Origin: Lutraria lutraria
Lineage: Eukaryota > Mollusca > Bivalvia > Venerida > Mactridae
Direction: 5' to 3'
DNA: 64,000 nucleotides
NCBI GenBank assembly: GCA_964023205.1
Contig: OZ026835.1
Location: 11,428,414 to 11,492,413, forward strand
The position numbers and the translations under genes were made by a program. The notes below the pieces were generated by a model. That model did no database searches. It was given only the letters and a program-made list of their open reading frames with translations, and was not told the origin of the DNA. Shown here piece by piece: positions 21,573 to 30,372 of this stretch (its first letter is position 1; every line of letters begins with the position of its first letter).

Positions 21573-21588
21573 GGCCCTTATTAGGGCC
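21573..21588 (+). terminator. Histone-type 3' stem-loop of the YPDL gene
   Basis: CCCAAC then GGCCCT-TATT-AGGGCC then ACCA, fitting the general histone consensus GGYYYUHHUHARRRCC. A purine-rich GCAAAGACAAAAGC lies about 33 nt downstream, farther than usual for a downstream element, so the HDE assignment is weak here. Confidence 0.65.
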
Positions 21589-21653
21589 ACCATATGTGTT
21601 AGATTCGTTTTATATCTCGAGCAAAGACAAAAGCATATTACATTGTCTATCAT

Positions 21654-21659
21654 TTTATT
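21654..21659 (-). terminator. Poly(A) signal of the zinc-knuckle gene
   Basis: AATAAA on the minus strand about 105 nt beyond the stop codon at 21764. In contrast to its neighbours, this gene has no stem-loop. Confidence 0.6.
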
Positions 21660-21763
21660 TTTGAAAACATTTATAAAGTACAACAAAGTACAACACAATA
21701 CAACTCACTTAGTCTCCAATTTATACACAATTGTCCAACACATTGTCCAACACATTGTCTGGA

Positions 21764-22114
21764 TTACACAAAGTCACTCACAGTTTTTGTTGGATTCTTT
21801 TTGTATTTACGTTTTTTCTTACTCTGTTCTGCGTCTTGTAGGTCGACCTGTTCACCTTGTTTCTTAGGACAGTCTGCGATGAAATGTCCTTGTTCATGAC
21901 AATAAAAACATTCATTGTTGAAGGGTTCCGTACAGCTGGTAGAATAATGTCCTTTCTTTCCACAACGATAACACTTGATATGATCCCATGTTACATTTTT
22001 CTGTCCACAGAGCTGATCCGCTAAGTTGTTAAGCTCTTTAATTTTCTTCTTTAATGAATACATCAAAGTTTGATCTCGGTTCTCTTCAACTTGGTTCATT
22101 TTAGGATCGCTCAT
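21764..22114 (-). CDS. Two-zinc-knuckle (CCHC) protein
   Basis: 116 aa. An N-terminal helical region (residues 15-36, SLKKKIKELNNLADQL) is followed by two CX2CX4HX4C knuckles: C48/C51/H56/C61 and C69/C72/H77/C82. The tail is rich in Lys (KKKRKYKK). Zinc knuckles of this type bind single-stranded nucleic acid in retroviral nucleocapsids and cellular proteins. It is divergent from polymerase B, with a TATA box at 22148-22155. A single-strand-binding or genome-chaperone role is inferred. Confidence 0.85.
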   Translation of the reverse strand: MSDPKMNQVEENRDQTLMYSLKKKIKELNNLADQLCGQKNVTWDHIKCYRCGKKGHYSTSCTEPFNNECFYCHEQGHFIADCPKKQGEQVDLQDAEQSKKKRKYKKNPTKTVSDFV

Positions 22115-22147
22115 GTTGAAATGATAAAAAACGGACGGAGCGTACGT

Positions 22148-22196
22148 CTTTTATAGAGTGTCACGCGTTGTGACCTTGAACCCGAAGTATAAAAAA
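22148..22196. promoter_or_regulatory. Divergent TATA promoter pair (zinc-knuckle / PolB)
   Basis: TATAAAAG on the minus strand (22148-22155) lies 34-41 bp before the zinc-knuckle ATG; TATAAAAAA on the plus strand (22188-22196) lies about 36 bp before the ATG at 22224. A direct repeat AAAAACGGACGGAG / AAAAAACGGCGGAG flanks the pair. The plus TATA box sets the polymerase start. Confidence 0.7.
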
Positions 22197-22223
22197 CGGC
22201 GGAGAAGTTTTAAGATCATAATC

Positions 22224-25200
22224 ATGTCAGATACCGACAGTACTAGTGGTGAGGATGAACCTCCAACTAAACGAAGTAAGGTTGAGCCTGTGCGCGACTA
22301 TTATGACATACAGTCACGCATGGAAAGAAAGTCAAGGAAATTCAAGACACAATCTAAAGTATATGATGTGACATTTCAGCCGTATAATCAATCGTTTGAA
22401 TTTACAAACCGGTTGTTTAATGATATGATGGACCAACTCTACAAGAGATGTGAAGTGAAGTCGAATGATCGAGTTCGAGTATCTATTCTACATCCTGATT
22501 TGGACTTTGGAATACATGTTCCGTTTAATAGGGCATCTCGTATTAGTGGAGATACATTGTTGGATGAAATTGAACGTGTGGCACAGAGTAACCGTCAATT
22601 TAAAATTCATGATGGGGCGGCACAGATGGAAATTACGCATATTGCTATGCCACAGGGATCCGGAAAGAAAACATTCAAGGCACCAAACTTATTCAGTATG
22701 CGAAAGTCAAAGACAAGTGTTGTGTGTATTGACAATAGTAAGGACTCTATGTGTTTAGCTAGATCGATTGTGGTAGGACGGTGCAAAGTACATGAAAATC
22801 AAACCCCGGAATGGAAAAAACGATGGCATCTAATACGTCATTCTAAGAAAAATCTTCAAAAATACGAAGCTGAAGTATTATTAAAGCAAGTGGGCATTTC
22901 ATCGGATCAGTCGTGCGGTATAGAAGAATACCAAAAACTACAAGACTATCTCTATCCGAGCTATGTGATTAAAATCCATCCACAACATTATGGAAGTGAA
23001 TTGTTATTCAAACCACCTGCTCTGACTGAAAAAAGTCGTGTGATTCATATCTTTCACCATGATAATCATTATGACTGTATTGTATCCATTACCGGATTTC
23101 TTGGGCGGAGTTATTATTGTGAATGGTGTGATGTCGGTTATGATCACCGTGAAGGACACCAGTGTAGCCATATTTGTCAGTGTTATGCTCACACCTTGTG
23201 CCCAGCAGGACAATCTATAAGATGTCCGGATTGCCGTCGACTATTTCAGAGTCAGGCATGTTTTGACAATCATAAAACAAAAACGGGAAAACAACGTAAG
23301 ACCATTTGTGAATCCGTATGGAATTGTAAGAAATGTGGGCAAAAGGTGGTAGGAACGAAACGGAATCACGTTTGCCCAGGGACAAAGAAATGCAGGTGTT
23401 GTAAAGCCATAGTAGGACCAGATCATGACTGTTACATTCCAACGTATGAACCACCCGATAGAAAACAACCAGAAGTACCATTCATCTTTTTTGATTTTGA
23501 ATGTCGTTTTGATTCTGGAGAACATATACCTAATTTTTGTGTGGCTCAACGTGCTTGTGGTGACTGTATGTGTAAGTCAGTGAAAGCTCCTTGTGAGTAT
23601 TGTGAAGAGGTGAATGAAGCCAGACAAATGACATTCCGTGGTGAAAATACGTTACAACAATTCTGTACTTGGCTATTCCTCCCTACCCATCGAGGATCGA
23701 CAGTGATAGCCCACAATGCTCAAGGTTATGACGCTCAGTTTATTCTTAGATATGTGGTTACTCAGGGGACGGCGAAACCCCAGTTGATTATGAATGGTAG
23801 TAAAATCATTCAATTGAGAGTGCATGGAATACGCATGATTGACTCCCTCAGTTTCCTGAGTATGCCTCTCTCCGGTTTTCCCAATACATTTGGACTGACC
23901 GAGTTAGCCAAAGGATGGTTTCCATTCTATGCAAACACCCTAGAGTATCAAGATTATGTGGGACCTTATTTGCCGCTACACTTTTACAAGCCGGATAGTA
24001 TGAAACCAGAGCGACGTGAAGAGTTTTTAACCTGGTACAATGAAAGAAAAGGTGACGTATTTGATTTTCAAAAGGAAATGGAGAAATACTGTCAATCGGA
24101 TGTGGACATTTTAAGGCGCGGGTGTGGAGAATTTCGTCAACAATTATTGGACAGTGATCAAATAGATCCATTTACTGAAGCTACCACATTAGCTCAAGTG
24201 TGTAACAAAGCCTGGCGCAAAAATTCCATGCCACCTCATAGTTTAGCCGTGATTTCTGATGCCGGGTATCCCAATAAAACCCGGTATTCCATGAAAGGCA
24301 TACGTTGGCTACAAATGATGGCTGTCACAGAAGAGATACATATTCGGCATGCCTTGAATAACAAAGGCGAAGTCAAAATTGGACCTTATTACGTGGATGG
24401 CTATTGTCAAGAGACCAACACCGTGTATGAATTCATGGGATGTTGGTACCATGGGTGCCCCACCTGTTTTCCTAACCGGGAAACCATCAATCCATATACT
24501 TTGAGAAGCATGCAACAGGCCTATCACGACACATATAAGCGACTGGAGTCTTTGAAAGAACAGGGACATCCTGTTGTGGTCATGTGGGAATGTGAATTTG
24601 ATCAGCGTTGTCAAAAGGATCCTGCCTATAAGACAAGAGTGGAACGATTCTATCATGGTCAAGACCCGATTCAACCCAGGGAAGCTTTGTTCGGAGGTCG
24701 TACGAATGCCGTCCGACTGTATCATGAAGTAGACAACGACCAAGAAATCAAATATGTCGATATTTGTTCTCTCTATCCGTATGTGAACAAGTACAGGGCT
24801 TATCCGATAGGCCATCCAGTGATCATGAGTCAAGAACAAATTGATCAACAGCATATTGAGAAATACAAAGGACTGATTAAATGCCGTGTTCTACCCCCGC
24901 AAGATTTATGGATGCCTGTCTTACCCATACACTGTAATAGCAAAATGGTGTTTACGCTATGCCGTACTTGTGCTGAGAAGGAGATGGATTATTGTACACA
25001 TTCACCGTATGAACGATTCTTGTATGGCACATGGACTCATGTTGAATTGGCTAAAGCTATTGCTTTAGGCTATCAAGTATCAAAAGTGTATCATGTATGG
25101 CACTGGGATGAATGGAGTACGGACGTCTATCGGCAATACATTGATAAATACTTGAAAATGAAACAAGAGGCTAGTGGATATCCTCCAGGGGTGGATACGG

Positions 25201-26015
25201 AAGAGGCTCAAGATAAATTTAAACAAGATTATTTTGAAGCAGAAGGAATTCGTTTGCAACAGGTGGAGAAAAATCCAGGAAAACGAGCTTTTGCCAAAAC
25301 CATGCTGAATTGTCTCTGGGGTAAAAATGCTCAAACTAACCTCTTGCCTAAAACAGAGTATGTTCATCGATTGGACCAGTTCTACGGAATACTGAACGAT
25401 CCTAAAAAGTCTGTGAAATATGCAGAGTGTTTTGATCATGATGAATTCATGTTAATGAATTATACTGATGAATCGGACAAAGCAGACCCTCATTCATCAG
25501 CCAATCCTGTGGTGGCTTCATTTGTGACGGCTTATGCTCGATTAGAACTGTACAAAGTGCTTGAACCTCTAGGAAAGAGAGTATTGTATTTTGACACAGA
25601 CAGTTGTATGTACATTCATGACCCTGATGGCTATAATGTTCCTATTATCTCCAGTCGATTGGGAAAATGGACAGATGAGGTACCAAAGGGTCGTATTGTG
25701 AGATATGTCGCTTTAGGTCCAAAGAACTATGGCTATGAATACATTGAAAACGGTGAACTCCATCAAAAATGCAAAGTGAAAGGCATTACGTTAGACTACA
25801 ATGCCACTCAACAAGTGAATTTCAATACGATGGTGGATTGTGTGAAAGACAGACATCATTATTCGACCGTAGTTGAATATGCTTCTCGGATTAAACGTCA
25901 TAAGGACAGAACCGTGACCAGTGAGAAACAAGTCAAAACATTTCGTTCGGTATATACCAAACGTATTGTGGTCGAGAATCATATGACTGTGCCTTATGGT
26001 TATCTACATGACTGA
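22224..26015 (+). CDS. PolB: Polinton DNA polymerase B (protein-primed type)
   Basis: 1263 aa family-B polymerase with 3'-5' proofreading, expected to replicate the element by protein priming. Order: acidic start; a CIDNSKDSMCLARSIVV segment typical of Polinton/adenovirus-type polymerases; Cys/His clusters (CEWCDVGYDHREGHQC, CPDCRRLF, CKKCGQKV, CRCCKAIV) that look zinc-binding; Exo I FDFE (D424, E426), Exo II AHNAQGYDAQFI, Exo III YCQSDVDIL; motif A DICSLYP (D846), motif B KRAFAKTMLNCLWGK, motif C YFDTDS (D1124, D1126). An ATG 22 codons upstream (22158) is in frame, but the TATA box supports 22224. All catalytic residues are present. Confidence 0.95.
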   Translation: MSDTDSTSGEDEPPTKRSKVEPVRDYYDIQSRMERKSRKFKTQSKVYDVTFQPYNQSFEFTNRLFNDMMDQLYKRCEVKSNDRVRVSILHPDLDFGIHVPFNRASRISGDTLLDEIERVAQSNRQFKIHDGAAQMEITHIAMPQGSGKKTFKAPNLFSMRKSKTSVVCIDNSKDSMCLARSIVVGRCKVHENQTPEWKKRWHLIRHSKKNLQKYEAEVLLKQVGISSDQSCGIEEYQKLQDYLYPSYVIKIHPQHYGSELLFKPPALTEKSRVIHIFHHDNHYDCIVSITGFLGRSYYCEWCDVGYDHREGHQCSHICQCYAHTLCPAGQSIRCPDCRRLFQSQACFDNHKTKTGKQRKTICESVWNCKKCGQKVVGTKRNHVCPGTKKCRCCKAIVGPDHDCYIPTYEPPDRKQPEVPFIFFDFECRFDSGEHIPNFCVAQRACGDCMCKSVKAPCEYCEEVNEARQMTFRGENTLQQFCTWLFLPTHRGSTVIAHNAQGYDAQFILRYVVTQGTAKPQLIMNGSKIIQLRVHGIRMIDSLSFLSMPLSGFPNTFGLTELAKGWFPFYANTLEYQDYVGPYLPLHFYKPDSMKPERREEFLTWYNERKGDVFDFQKEMEKYCQSDVDILRRGCGEFRQQLLDSDQIDPFTEATTLAQVCNKAWRKNSMPPHSLAVISDAGYPNKTRYSMKGIRWLQMMAVTEEIHIRHALNNKGEVKIGPYYVDGYCQETNTVYEFMGCWYHGCPTCFPNRETINPYTLRSMQQAYHDTYKRLESLKEQGHPVVVMWECEFDQRCQKDPAYKTRVERFYHGQDPIQPREALFGGRTNAVRLYHEVDNDQEIKYVDICSLYPYVNKYRAYPIGHPVIMSQEQIDQQHIEKYKGLIKCRVLPPQDLWMPVLPIHCNSKMVFTLCRTCAEKEMDYCTHSPYERFLYGTWTHVELAKAIALGYQVSKVYHVWHWDEWSTDVYRQYIDKYLKMKQEASGYPPGVDTEEAQDKFKQDYFEAEGIRLQQVEKNPGKRAFAKTMLNCLWGKNAQTNLLPKTEYVHRLDQFYGILNDPKKSVKYAECFDHDEFMLMNYTDESDKADPHSSANPVVASFVTAYARLELYKVLEPLGKRVLYFDTDSCMYIHDPDGYNVPIISSRLGKWTDEVPKGRIVRYVALGPKNYGYEYIENGELHQKCKVKGITLDYNATQQVNFNTMVDCVKDRHHYSTVVEYASRIKRHKDRTVTSEKQVKTFRSVYTKRIVVENHMTVPYGYLHD

Positions 26016-26075
26016 CCTTGACCTTTGAGCTAGAGGCCTAGAACAAGTCATCTAAAATTCATTATTCATAAAGAC

Positions 26076-26702
26076 ATGGATTGGATACCCTTACTACCGA
26101 TAGAGCTGAGACTTAAAATTTATCGTTATGTCATATGGGCTAACGCTAAAACATGGAAGATGGAGTTAGTGCACACATGGGCTACTCATAATGCTATACA
26201 TAGCTTACAACATACAAATCATCGACGGATAGAGAGACTGTTGAAGGATGTAGGTGATCGCCAGGACTTGTCATTCAACCAAAAATTACCGATTCTACGA
26301 AAACTGAATGTGGTACAACAAAGCTTAGATCGTATGTTATCTACGACATGGGATTTTTTAATCCACGATGCTAATTTGAGCGACGTATCTGCCTTAGCTA
26401 ACAATTTTCGTTCTACCCCCAATGTGATATGGTTCAGTATGGCTGAAGAGGACAATGGGAGATCTCACCCCGGATGGCGTCCGTATTCACAGTTTAAAAT
26501 ACGTGGTATCATGGTATTTAAGAGACAGGTACCGTTCACTCATGTTATTCATATTCTACAGTATCGTGCCGTGTTCTATAAATTAAGGCACCGTTTAAGA
26601 GAAGTCAAAGACGAGATTGAAGCCGTTCATGCGAATCGACCTAGAATAGTGATTTGTTCAGGAAATATTCAATTATGGTTAAACCATCTAGACGATTTAT
26701 AA
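26076..26702 (+). CDS. F-box-like protein of unknown function
   Basis: 208 aa. The N-terminus WIPLLPIELRLKIYRYVIWA resembles an F-box helix (LPxELxxxIxxYV), which in cellular proteins binds Skp1 of SCF ubiquitin ligases. The rest (LLKDVGDRQDLSFNQKLPIL, PFTHVIHILQYRA) is mostly helical and unrecognised. It starts 60 bp after polB. Element 2 has an almost identical copy, where the frame opens 14 codons earlier; the shared ATG is used here. The F-box reading is a motif-level inference. Confidence 0.75.
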   Translation: MDWIPLLPIELRLKIYRYVIWANAKTWKMELVHTWATHNAIHSLQHTNHRRIERLLKDVGDRQDLSFNQKLPILRKLNVVQQSLDRMLSTTWDFLIHDANLSDVSALANNFRSTPNVIWFSMAEEDNGRSHPGWRPYSQFKIRGIMVFKRQVPFTHVIHILQYRAVFYKLRHRLREVKDEIEAVHANRPRIVICSGNIQLWLNHLDDL

Positions 26703-26962
26703 GTTTATATTACATTTTGGACTTTGAGCTGTATACGGATACGTTATACAGTATTGTACAAGATGACCTTGTCAAGGTCAAGGACATTCGCGCGTGGATT
26801 CTGAATCCTCACACGTTTGAACTATTTAGACAGATGATTCGTGATGCTATGATCAGTGCACACTTAGACTTGAAAGCTATCCATCGAGACGATTGGAATA
26901 CTTATGTATGTAACGATAGAGTGATTCACACGATTCAAGAATGGAACAGTTTGATATTATGA
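26675..26962 (+). CDS. Conserved small protein, unknown
   Basis: 95 aa from MVKPSRRF (an in-frame ATG at 26654 would add seven residues). It overlaps the end of the previous gene by 28 nt and the start of the next by 22 nt, the compact packing typical of this cluster. Unrecognised, mixed alpha/beta composition (FELYTDTLYSIVQDDLVKVK). The identical reading frame in element 2 supports that it is real. Confidence 0.6.
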   Translation: MVKPSRRFISLYYILDFELYTDTLYSIVQDDLVKVKDIRAWILNPHTFELFRQMIRDAMISAHLDLKAIHRDDWNTYVCNDRVIHTIQEWNSLIL

Positions 26963-27303
26963 ACCATACCCTGTTGAGAAAAGCATTGGTATTTGCTTAT
27001 CGTATGAAGATACCTGAAGGTCATCATTCTCTGGAATGGATTCGACAACAGTTGAGTACACCAGACATGTTTGAAGAAATGAAACATGGACTTCATGTGA
27101 TGAATTCATTTTATAAACAATCAGTACCCATGGACTTGAGTGAAACGGATTGGTTCAAACAGGTGGTGAACAATGACTCTGTGTTAACATTTCTGAGTCA
27201 ATTTGGACATTCAGAATGTGTGTTTGAATTTTCTGACAAACTGTTGTTACCCTTACATGACATGTGTTGTTCTTGTTGTGATTATTCTTGTACTCATACA
27301 TAA
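26941..27303 (+). CDS. Conserved small protein with Cys-rich tail, unknown
   Basis: 120 aa; overlaps the preceding frame. Helical body (HHSLEWIRQQLSTPDMFEEM) and a Cys-rich C-terminus DMCCSCCDYSC that may bind metal. Followed at once by two overlapping AATAAA signals, so it ends the polB-side transcription block. Family not recognised. Confidence 0.65.
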   Translation: MEQFDIMNHTLLRKALVFAYRMKIPEGHHSLEWIRQQLSTPDMFEEMKHGLHVMNSFYKQSVPMDLSETDWFKQVVNNDSVLTFLSQFGHSECVFEFSDKLLLPLHDMCCSCCDYSCTHT

Positions 27304-27315
27304 ACTTGTTACACA

Positions 27316-27325
27316 AATAAATAAA
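27316..27325 (+). terminator. Poly(A) signals closing the polB block
   Basis: AATAAATAAA gives two overlapping AATAAA hexamers 12 nt after the stop at 27303. Confidence 0.65.
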
Positions 27326-27365
27326 ATGTTTTTCTTCCAATAGTGTTAGTTGTGATTTTCACGTC

Positions 27366-28013
27366 ATGGAGTCCAGTTTACTTTTTAAGCATCCTTGCAA
27401 TATGTTTATCGCAGGCCCTAGTGGCTCTGGTAAAACACAATTCGTAAAAAAGGTGTTGGAATACAAATCAGATTTGTTTCAAGTAGTACCTGAGCGTATT
27501 GTATGGTGTTACAAAGAATGGCAAGTAGCCTATGCACAATTACAAGAACAAGAACCTAGTATTCGGTTCATACAGGGGATACCTGACGAGGATGAAGAGA
27601 TAGTAGAGGATACATCCATTCCTCATTTAATTATATTTGATGACATGCTTGGTGATAAAGATGAAGAGAAAATCAAATTATGGTTTACACGAAAAGGTCA
27701 CCATCGTAATGCTAGTGTGATCTACATTACACAAAACATGTTTCAACAATCGAAAGCCAGTCGTACCCTGAGTTTAAATGCACATTACATGATCTTATTT
27801 CAAAACACAAGAGATAAAGGACAAATCAAAGTGTTGGCGAATCAAATTCAATTGCCACACTTGTTACCCGCTTATCAAGATGCTATCTCTACACCTCATG
27901 GGTATTTAGTGATTGACTTTCACCCTCAAACACCAGACAGTTATCGGTTAAGAACTGATATTTTTCATCACTGGATCACTGGAGAAAAACGTGGGCCAGT
28001 TGTGTATATATAA
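27366..28013 (+). CDS. Genome-packaging ATPase (FtsK/HerA-type)
   Basis: 215 aa. Walker A GPSGSGKT (residues 17-24) and Walker B HLIIFDDM (87-94, D92/D93), then YITQNMFQQ, a sensor-like region typical of the A32/FtsK-HerA packaging ATPases of Polintons, virophages and large DNA viruses. It would drive DNA into the capsid. The protein seems identical in element 2, a sign of purifying selection or very recent divergence. Confidence 0.92.
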   Translation: MESSLLFKHPCNMFIAGPSGSGKTQFVKKVLEYKSDLFQVVPERIVWCYKEWQVAYAQLQEQEPSIRFIQGIPDEDEEIVEDTSIPHLIIFDDMLGDKDEEKIKLWFTRKGHHRNASVIYITQNMFQQSKASRTLSLNAHYMILFQNTRDKGQIKVLANQIQLPHLLPAYQDAISTPHGYLVIDFHPQTPDSYRLRTDIFHHWITGEKRGPVVYI

Positions 28014-28047
28014 ACATCGTTTACTCATATAAGATCATTCAGTCATC

Positions 28048-29211
28048 ATGTCAGCCACAGCCATAGCTCAATCGTTAGAACATTTGGGTCAGGAACGAGA
28101 CCCTACTGTACGGGAGCAAATGCTACGGTCTGGATTAAAAGAAATGCTCAAGTGGTTCACCTTAGCAGCAAAGGTGATTTTAAAAAAGAAAATTGTGCTA
28201 CCTAAACAAACACAAAACTTTATGCAAAAACATCAGCATGAATTAGAGCAGCTGGGAGATGATCAAGTGGACATGGATACTAAACGTCAACTCATATTGA
28301 AACCAGGAGGAGGTGGATTTCTTGGTGGAGTCATGATACGAAGTTTACTCCGATGGAATGGTCAAAAGACGATTCGTAAATTTGTAAAATCTCCAGCTAA
28401 AAGAAAAGCGCCTGCTAAAAAAGCCAGAAAATCTCCAGCTAAAAGAAAAGCACCAGCCAGAAAACCTAGAAAAGCTCCAGCTAAAAAAGCTAGAAAATCG
28501 CCTGCCAAGATCAATGAACGTTTTATTACTCTCCGTCGTCGAAAGCAAACCACTTCAACACCCTCTATGGCTGTAACTCCAATCAGTAAGTTACAATGGT
28601 CTCCTATCAGTCCTGTGAGTAGTTTGAACTTTAGCTCATCTAGAAGCTTAAGAAATTCTTCTAGAAGTGGATCAAACAGTTTTAGCACACCTAAAAGTTC
28701 ATCAAGAAGTTTATCTAGAAGTGGACCAAGCAGTTCATCTAGAAGTTCAAGAAGTTTATCAAGAAGTGGATCAAACAGTTCATCAAGAAGTTCAAGAAGT
28801 TTATCAAGAAGTGGACCAAGCAGTTATTCAAGCAGTGGGCCAAGCAGTTATTCAAGCAGTGGGCCAAGCAGTTTATCTAGAAGTTATTCAAGTAGTGGGC
28901 CAAGCAGTTCATCTAGAAGTGGACCAAGCAGCTTCAGTTCGCCAAGTAGTTTGAGTTATTCAACCAGTGGGTCAAGTAGTTTTAGCACACCTAGAAATTC
29001 ATCTAGGAGCTCATCCAGTAGATCATCTAGTAGATCATCTCCCAGTTCAAGAAGTTCACCAGACACTCCATTGTGCCGTTTTTCACCCCTATCCTTATCT
29101 ACCTTATCAAGACAGGCTGTCTTGAAACCCCTTTTGAGACATCGTATTCACCTGATGAGACAGGGCCCTATGAATCCAGCTTCAAGACAAGCCTTTGATG
29201 CTTTAGTATAA
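28048..29211 (+). CDS. H1-like and SR-rich basic protein (candidate virion core protein)
   Basis: 387 aa in three parts. Residues 1-85 are helical. At 87-94 GGGGFLGG resembles a Gly-Gly cleavage site for an adenain-type protease. Residues 113-155 repeat KSPAKRKAPAKKAR units like the tail of linker histone H1. Residues about 205-345 are Ser/Arg repeats (SLSRSGPSSSSRSS). The C-terminus (RFSPLSLSTLSRQAVL) is conserved. Composition suggests DNA condensation inside the virion, as with adenovirus core proteins. Element 2 has fewer SPAK units and a reshuffled SR tract. Confidence 0.75.
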   Translation: MSATAIAQSLEHLGQERDPTVREQMLRSGLKEMLKWFTLAAKVILKKKIVLPKQTQNFMQKHQHELEQLGDDQVDMDTKRQLILKPGGGGFLGGVMIRSLLRWNGQKTIRKFVKSPAKRKAPAKKARKSPAKRKAPARKPRKAPAKKARKSPAKINERFITLRRRKQTTSTPSMAVTPISKLQWSPISPVSSLNFSSSRSLRNSSRSGSNSFSTPKSSSRSLSRSGPSSSSRSSRSLSRSGSNSSSRSSRSLSRSGPSSYSSSGPSSYSSSGPSSLSRSYSSSGPSSSSRSGPSSFSSPSSLSYSTSGSSSFSTPRNSSRSSSSRSSSRSSPSSRSSPDTPLCRFSPLSLSTLSRQAVLKPLLRHRIHLMRQGPMNPASRQAFDALV

Positions 29212-29249
29212 AAGCTGTGAAGAAGTAAAAACAGGTATTATTTGACATA

Positions 29250-29621
29250 ATGGCACCAAAGAGACCACTCCTGCATAAATACGGACATCTGGTTTTGGGT
29301 TTAACTCAAGCCCCAGATGGGTTAAGAAGAAAGATGATACATGGAGCATCTAAAGAAATGATTCAATGTGTGTCAGAATGCTGTCAGAATGTTTTAAAAG
29401 GCAATGTTGCCTTATCCCCCTCTCAAAAGCAAAGGTTGAAGTCCAAGCGTCAACATCTCCGCACTTTAGCAGATAAAAGAGTATCCATTCAAAAAAAGAA
29501 ACGTGTGTTGAATCAAAAAGGAGGATTATTTCCATTACTGGCTCTTGCTCCAATCATTGCTAAAGCTGTTGCTGCAGGAGCACTCAGTGGAGGTGTTGCC
29601 ACACTGGTGAAAAAGCTATGA
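29250..29621 (+). CDS. pX-like small basic protein with hydrophobic Gly/Ala tail
   Basis: 123 aa. A conserved helical N-terminal half (RRKMIHGASKEMIQCVSECC) leads to a basic stretch (KKKRVLNQKGG) and a hydrophobic tail (LFPLLALAPIIAKAVAAGAL). LNQKGG-LFP resembles the processed or membrane-active pX/mu-type segments reported for Polintons and adenoviruses. Expected in the virion. The stop overlaps the next start (ATGA). Confidence 0.7.
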   Translation: MAPKRPLLHKYGHLVLGLTQAPDGLRRKMIHGASKEMIQCVSECCQNVLKGNVALSPSQKQRLKSKRQHLRTLADKRVSIQKKKRVLNQKGGLFPLLALAPIIAKAVAAGALSGGVATLVKKL

Positions 29622-30367
29622 AGAAAATGGCTATCGTCCCGTTCAAAATGCTAGAAGAGATGAATCGATGGAAAACAGAACAACGACCACGTTTACCTCC
29701 TCCCCCGCAAGTCAGTCAAACATCCGATTTACAGAAACAAATGGGAGACGTATTACAAAATGAATCGTTGTCTGAATCAGAAAAAGCACAACACTATGGG
29801 CAAGTCTTGCAAAAGTTTCAACTGTCTCATCAAAAAGCACGTGAACCGGCTACTCTGGCTGCACCAGTTGCACCGGGTGCACCGGTTGTTCCAGCTGCTC
29901 AAGGTGCACAAGGGGCACAAGCGGCTCCTGCTACATTGACGGATCGGATTCTTGAAAGTGTTCCTACTACCATGCGTCGAAAAACTCAACTTTTATTACA
30001 CTTTCTACAAAATCATCCCCACATGTCATGGAATGATCAAGGGATGTTGGAATATCATGGAAAACCAATACAAGGATCCAACATTATTGATTTGGTCAAT
30101 GATGTCATACGTCATAGAAAAGGGTCGGAGCCTAGAGGATGGGAACAGTTTTCTAGTGGACTAAGAGATGTCAATGTACCACAAGAAGTGATAGGAAATA
30201 AACGGAGATGGTCATGGATGCAAAAAGCAGACGATTCGGAGGAAGATGATGAATTCTTTGATAGTTTTGTTGAGCCTCCTTCACCTATAAGTAAACGGAT
30301 GAAAGCAGAACCTATAAGTAAACCTGTCAAACAGATGAAAGCAGAACCTAAGTGGGAACCCTACTAG
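29618..30367 (+). CDS. Polinton-specific conserved protein (WND/NVP domain)
   Basis: 249 aa. N-terminal coiled region, an Ala/Pro/Gln linker (residues about 80-108), then a C-terminal domain with ILESVPTTMRRKTQLLLHFL, SWNDQGML, GSNIIDLVNDVIRHR and NVPQEVIGNKRRW, a pattern I know from many invertebrate Polinton proteins without a defined role. The tail has PISKRMKAEP repeats. Overlaps the pX-like gene by 4 nt and the integrase frame by up to 16 nt. Confidence 0.75.
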   Translation: MKKMAIVPFKMLEEMNRWKTEQRPRLPPPPQVSQTSDLQKQMGDVLQNESLSESEKAQHYGQVLQKFQLSHQKAREPATLAAPVAPGAPVVPAAQGAQGAQAAPATLTDRILESVPTTMRRKTQLLLHFLQNHPHMSWNDQGMLEYHGKPIQGSNIIDLVNDVIRHRKGSEPRGWEQFSSGLRDVNVPQEVIGNKRRWSWMQKADDSEEDDEFFDSFVEPPSPISKRMKAEPISKPVKQMKAEPKWEPY

Positions 30368-30372
30368 ACAAC

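Noticed and set aside
23004..25982. Many 60-180-aa minus-strand ORFs inside polymerase B
   Set aside because: Antisense shadows of the long polymerase frame; no independent signals.
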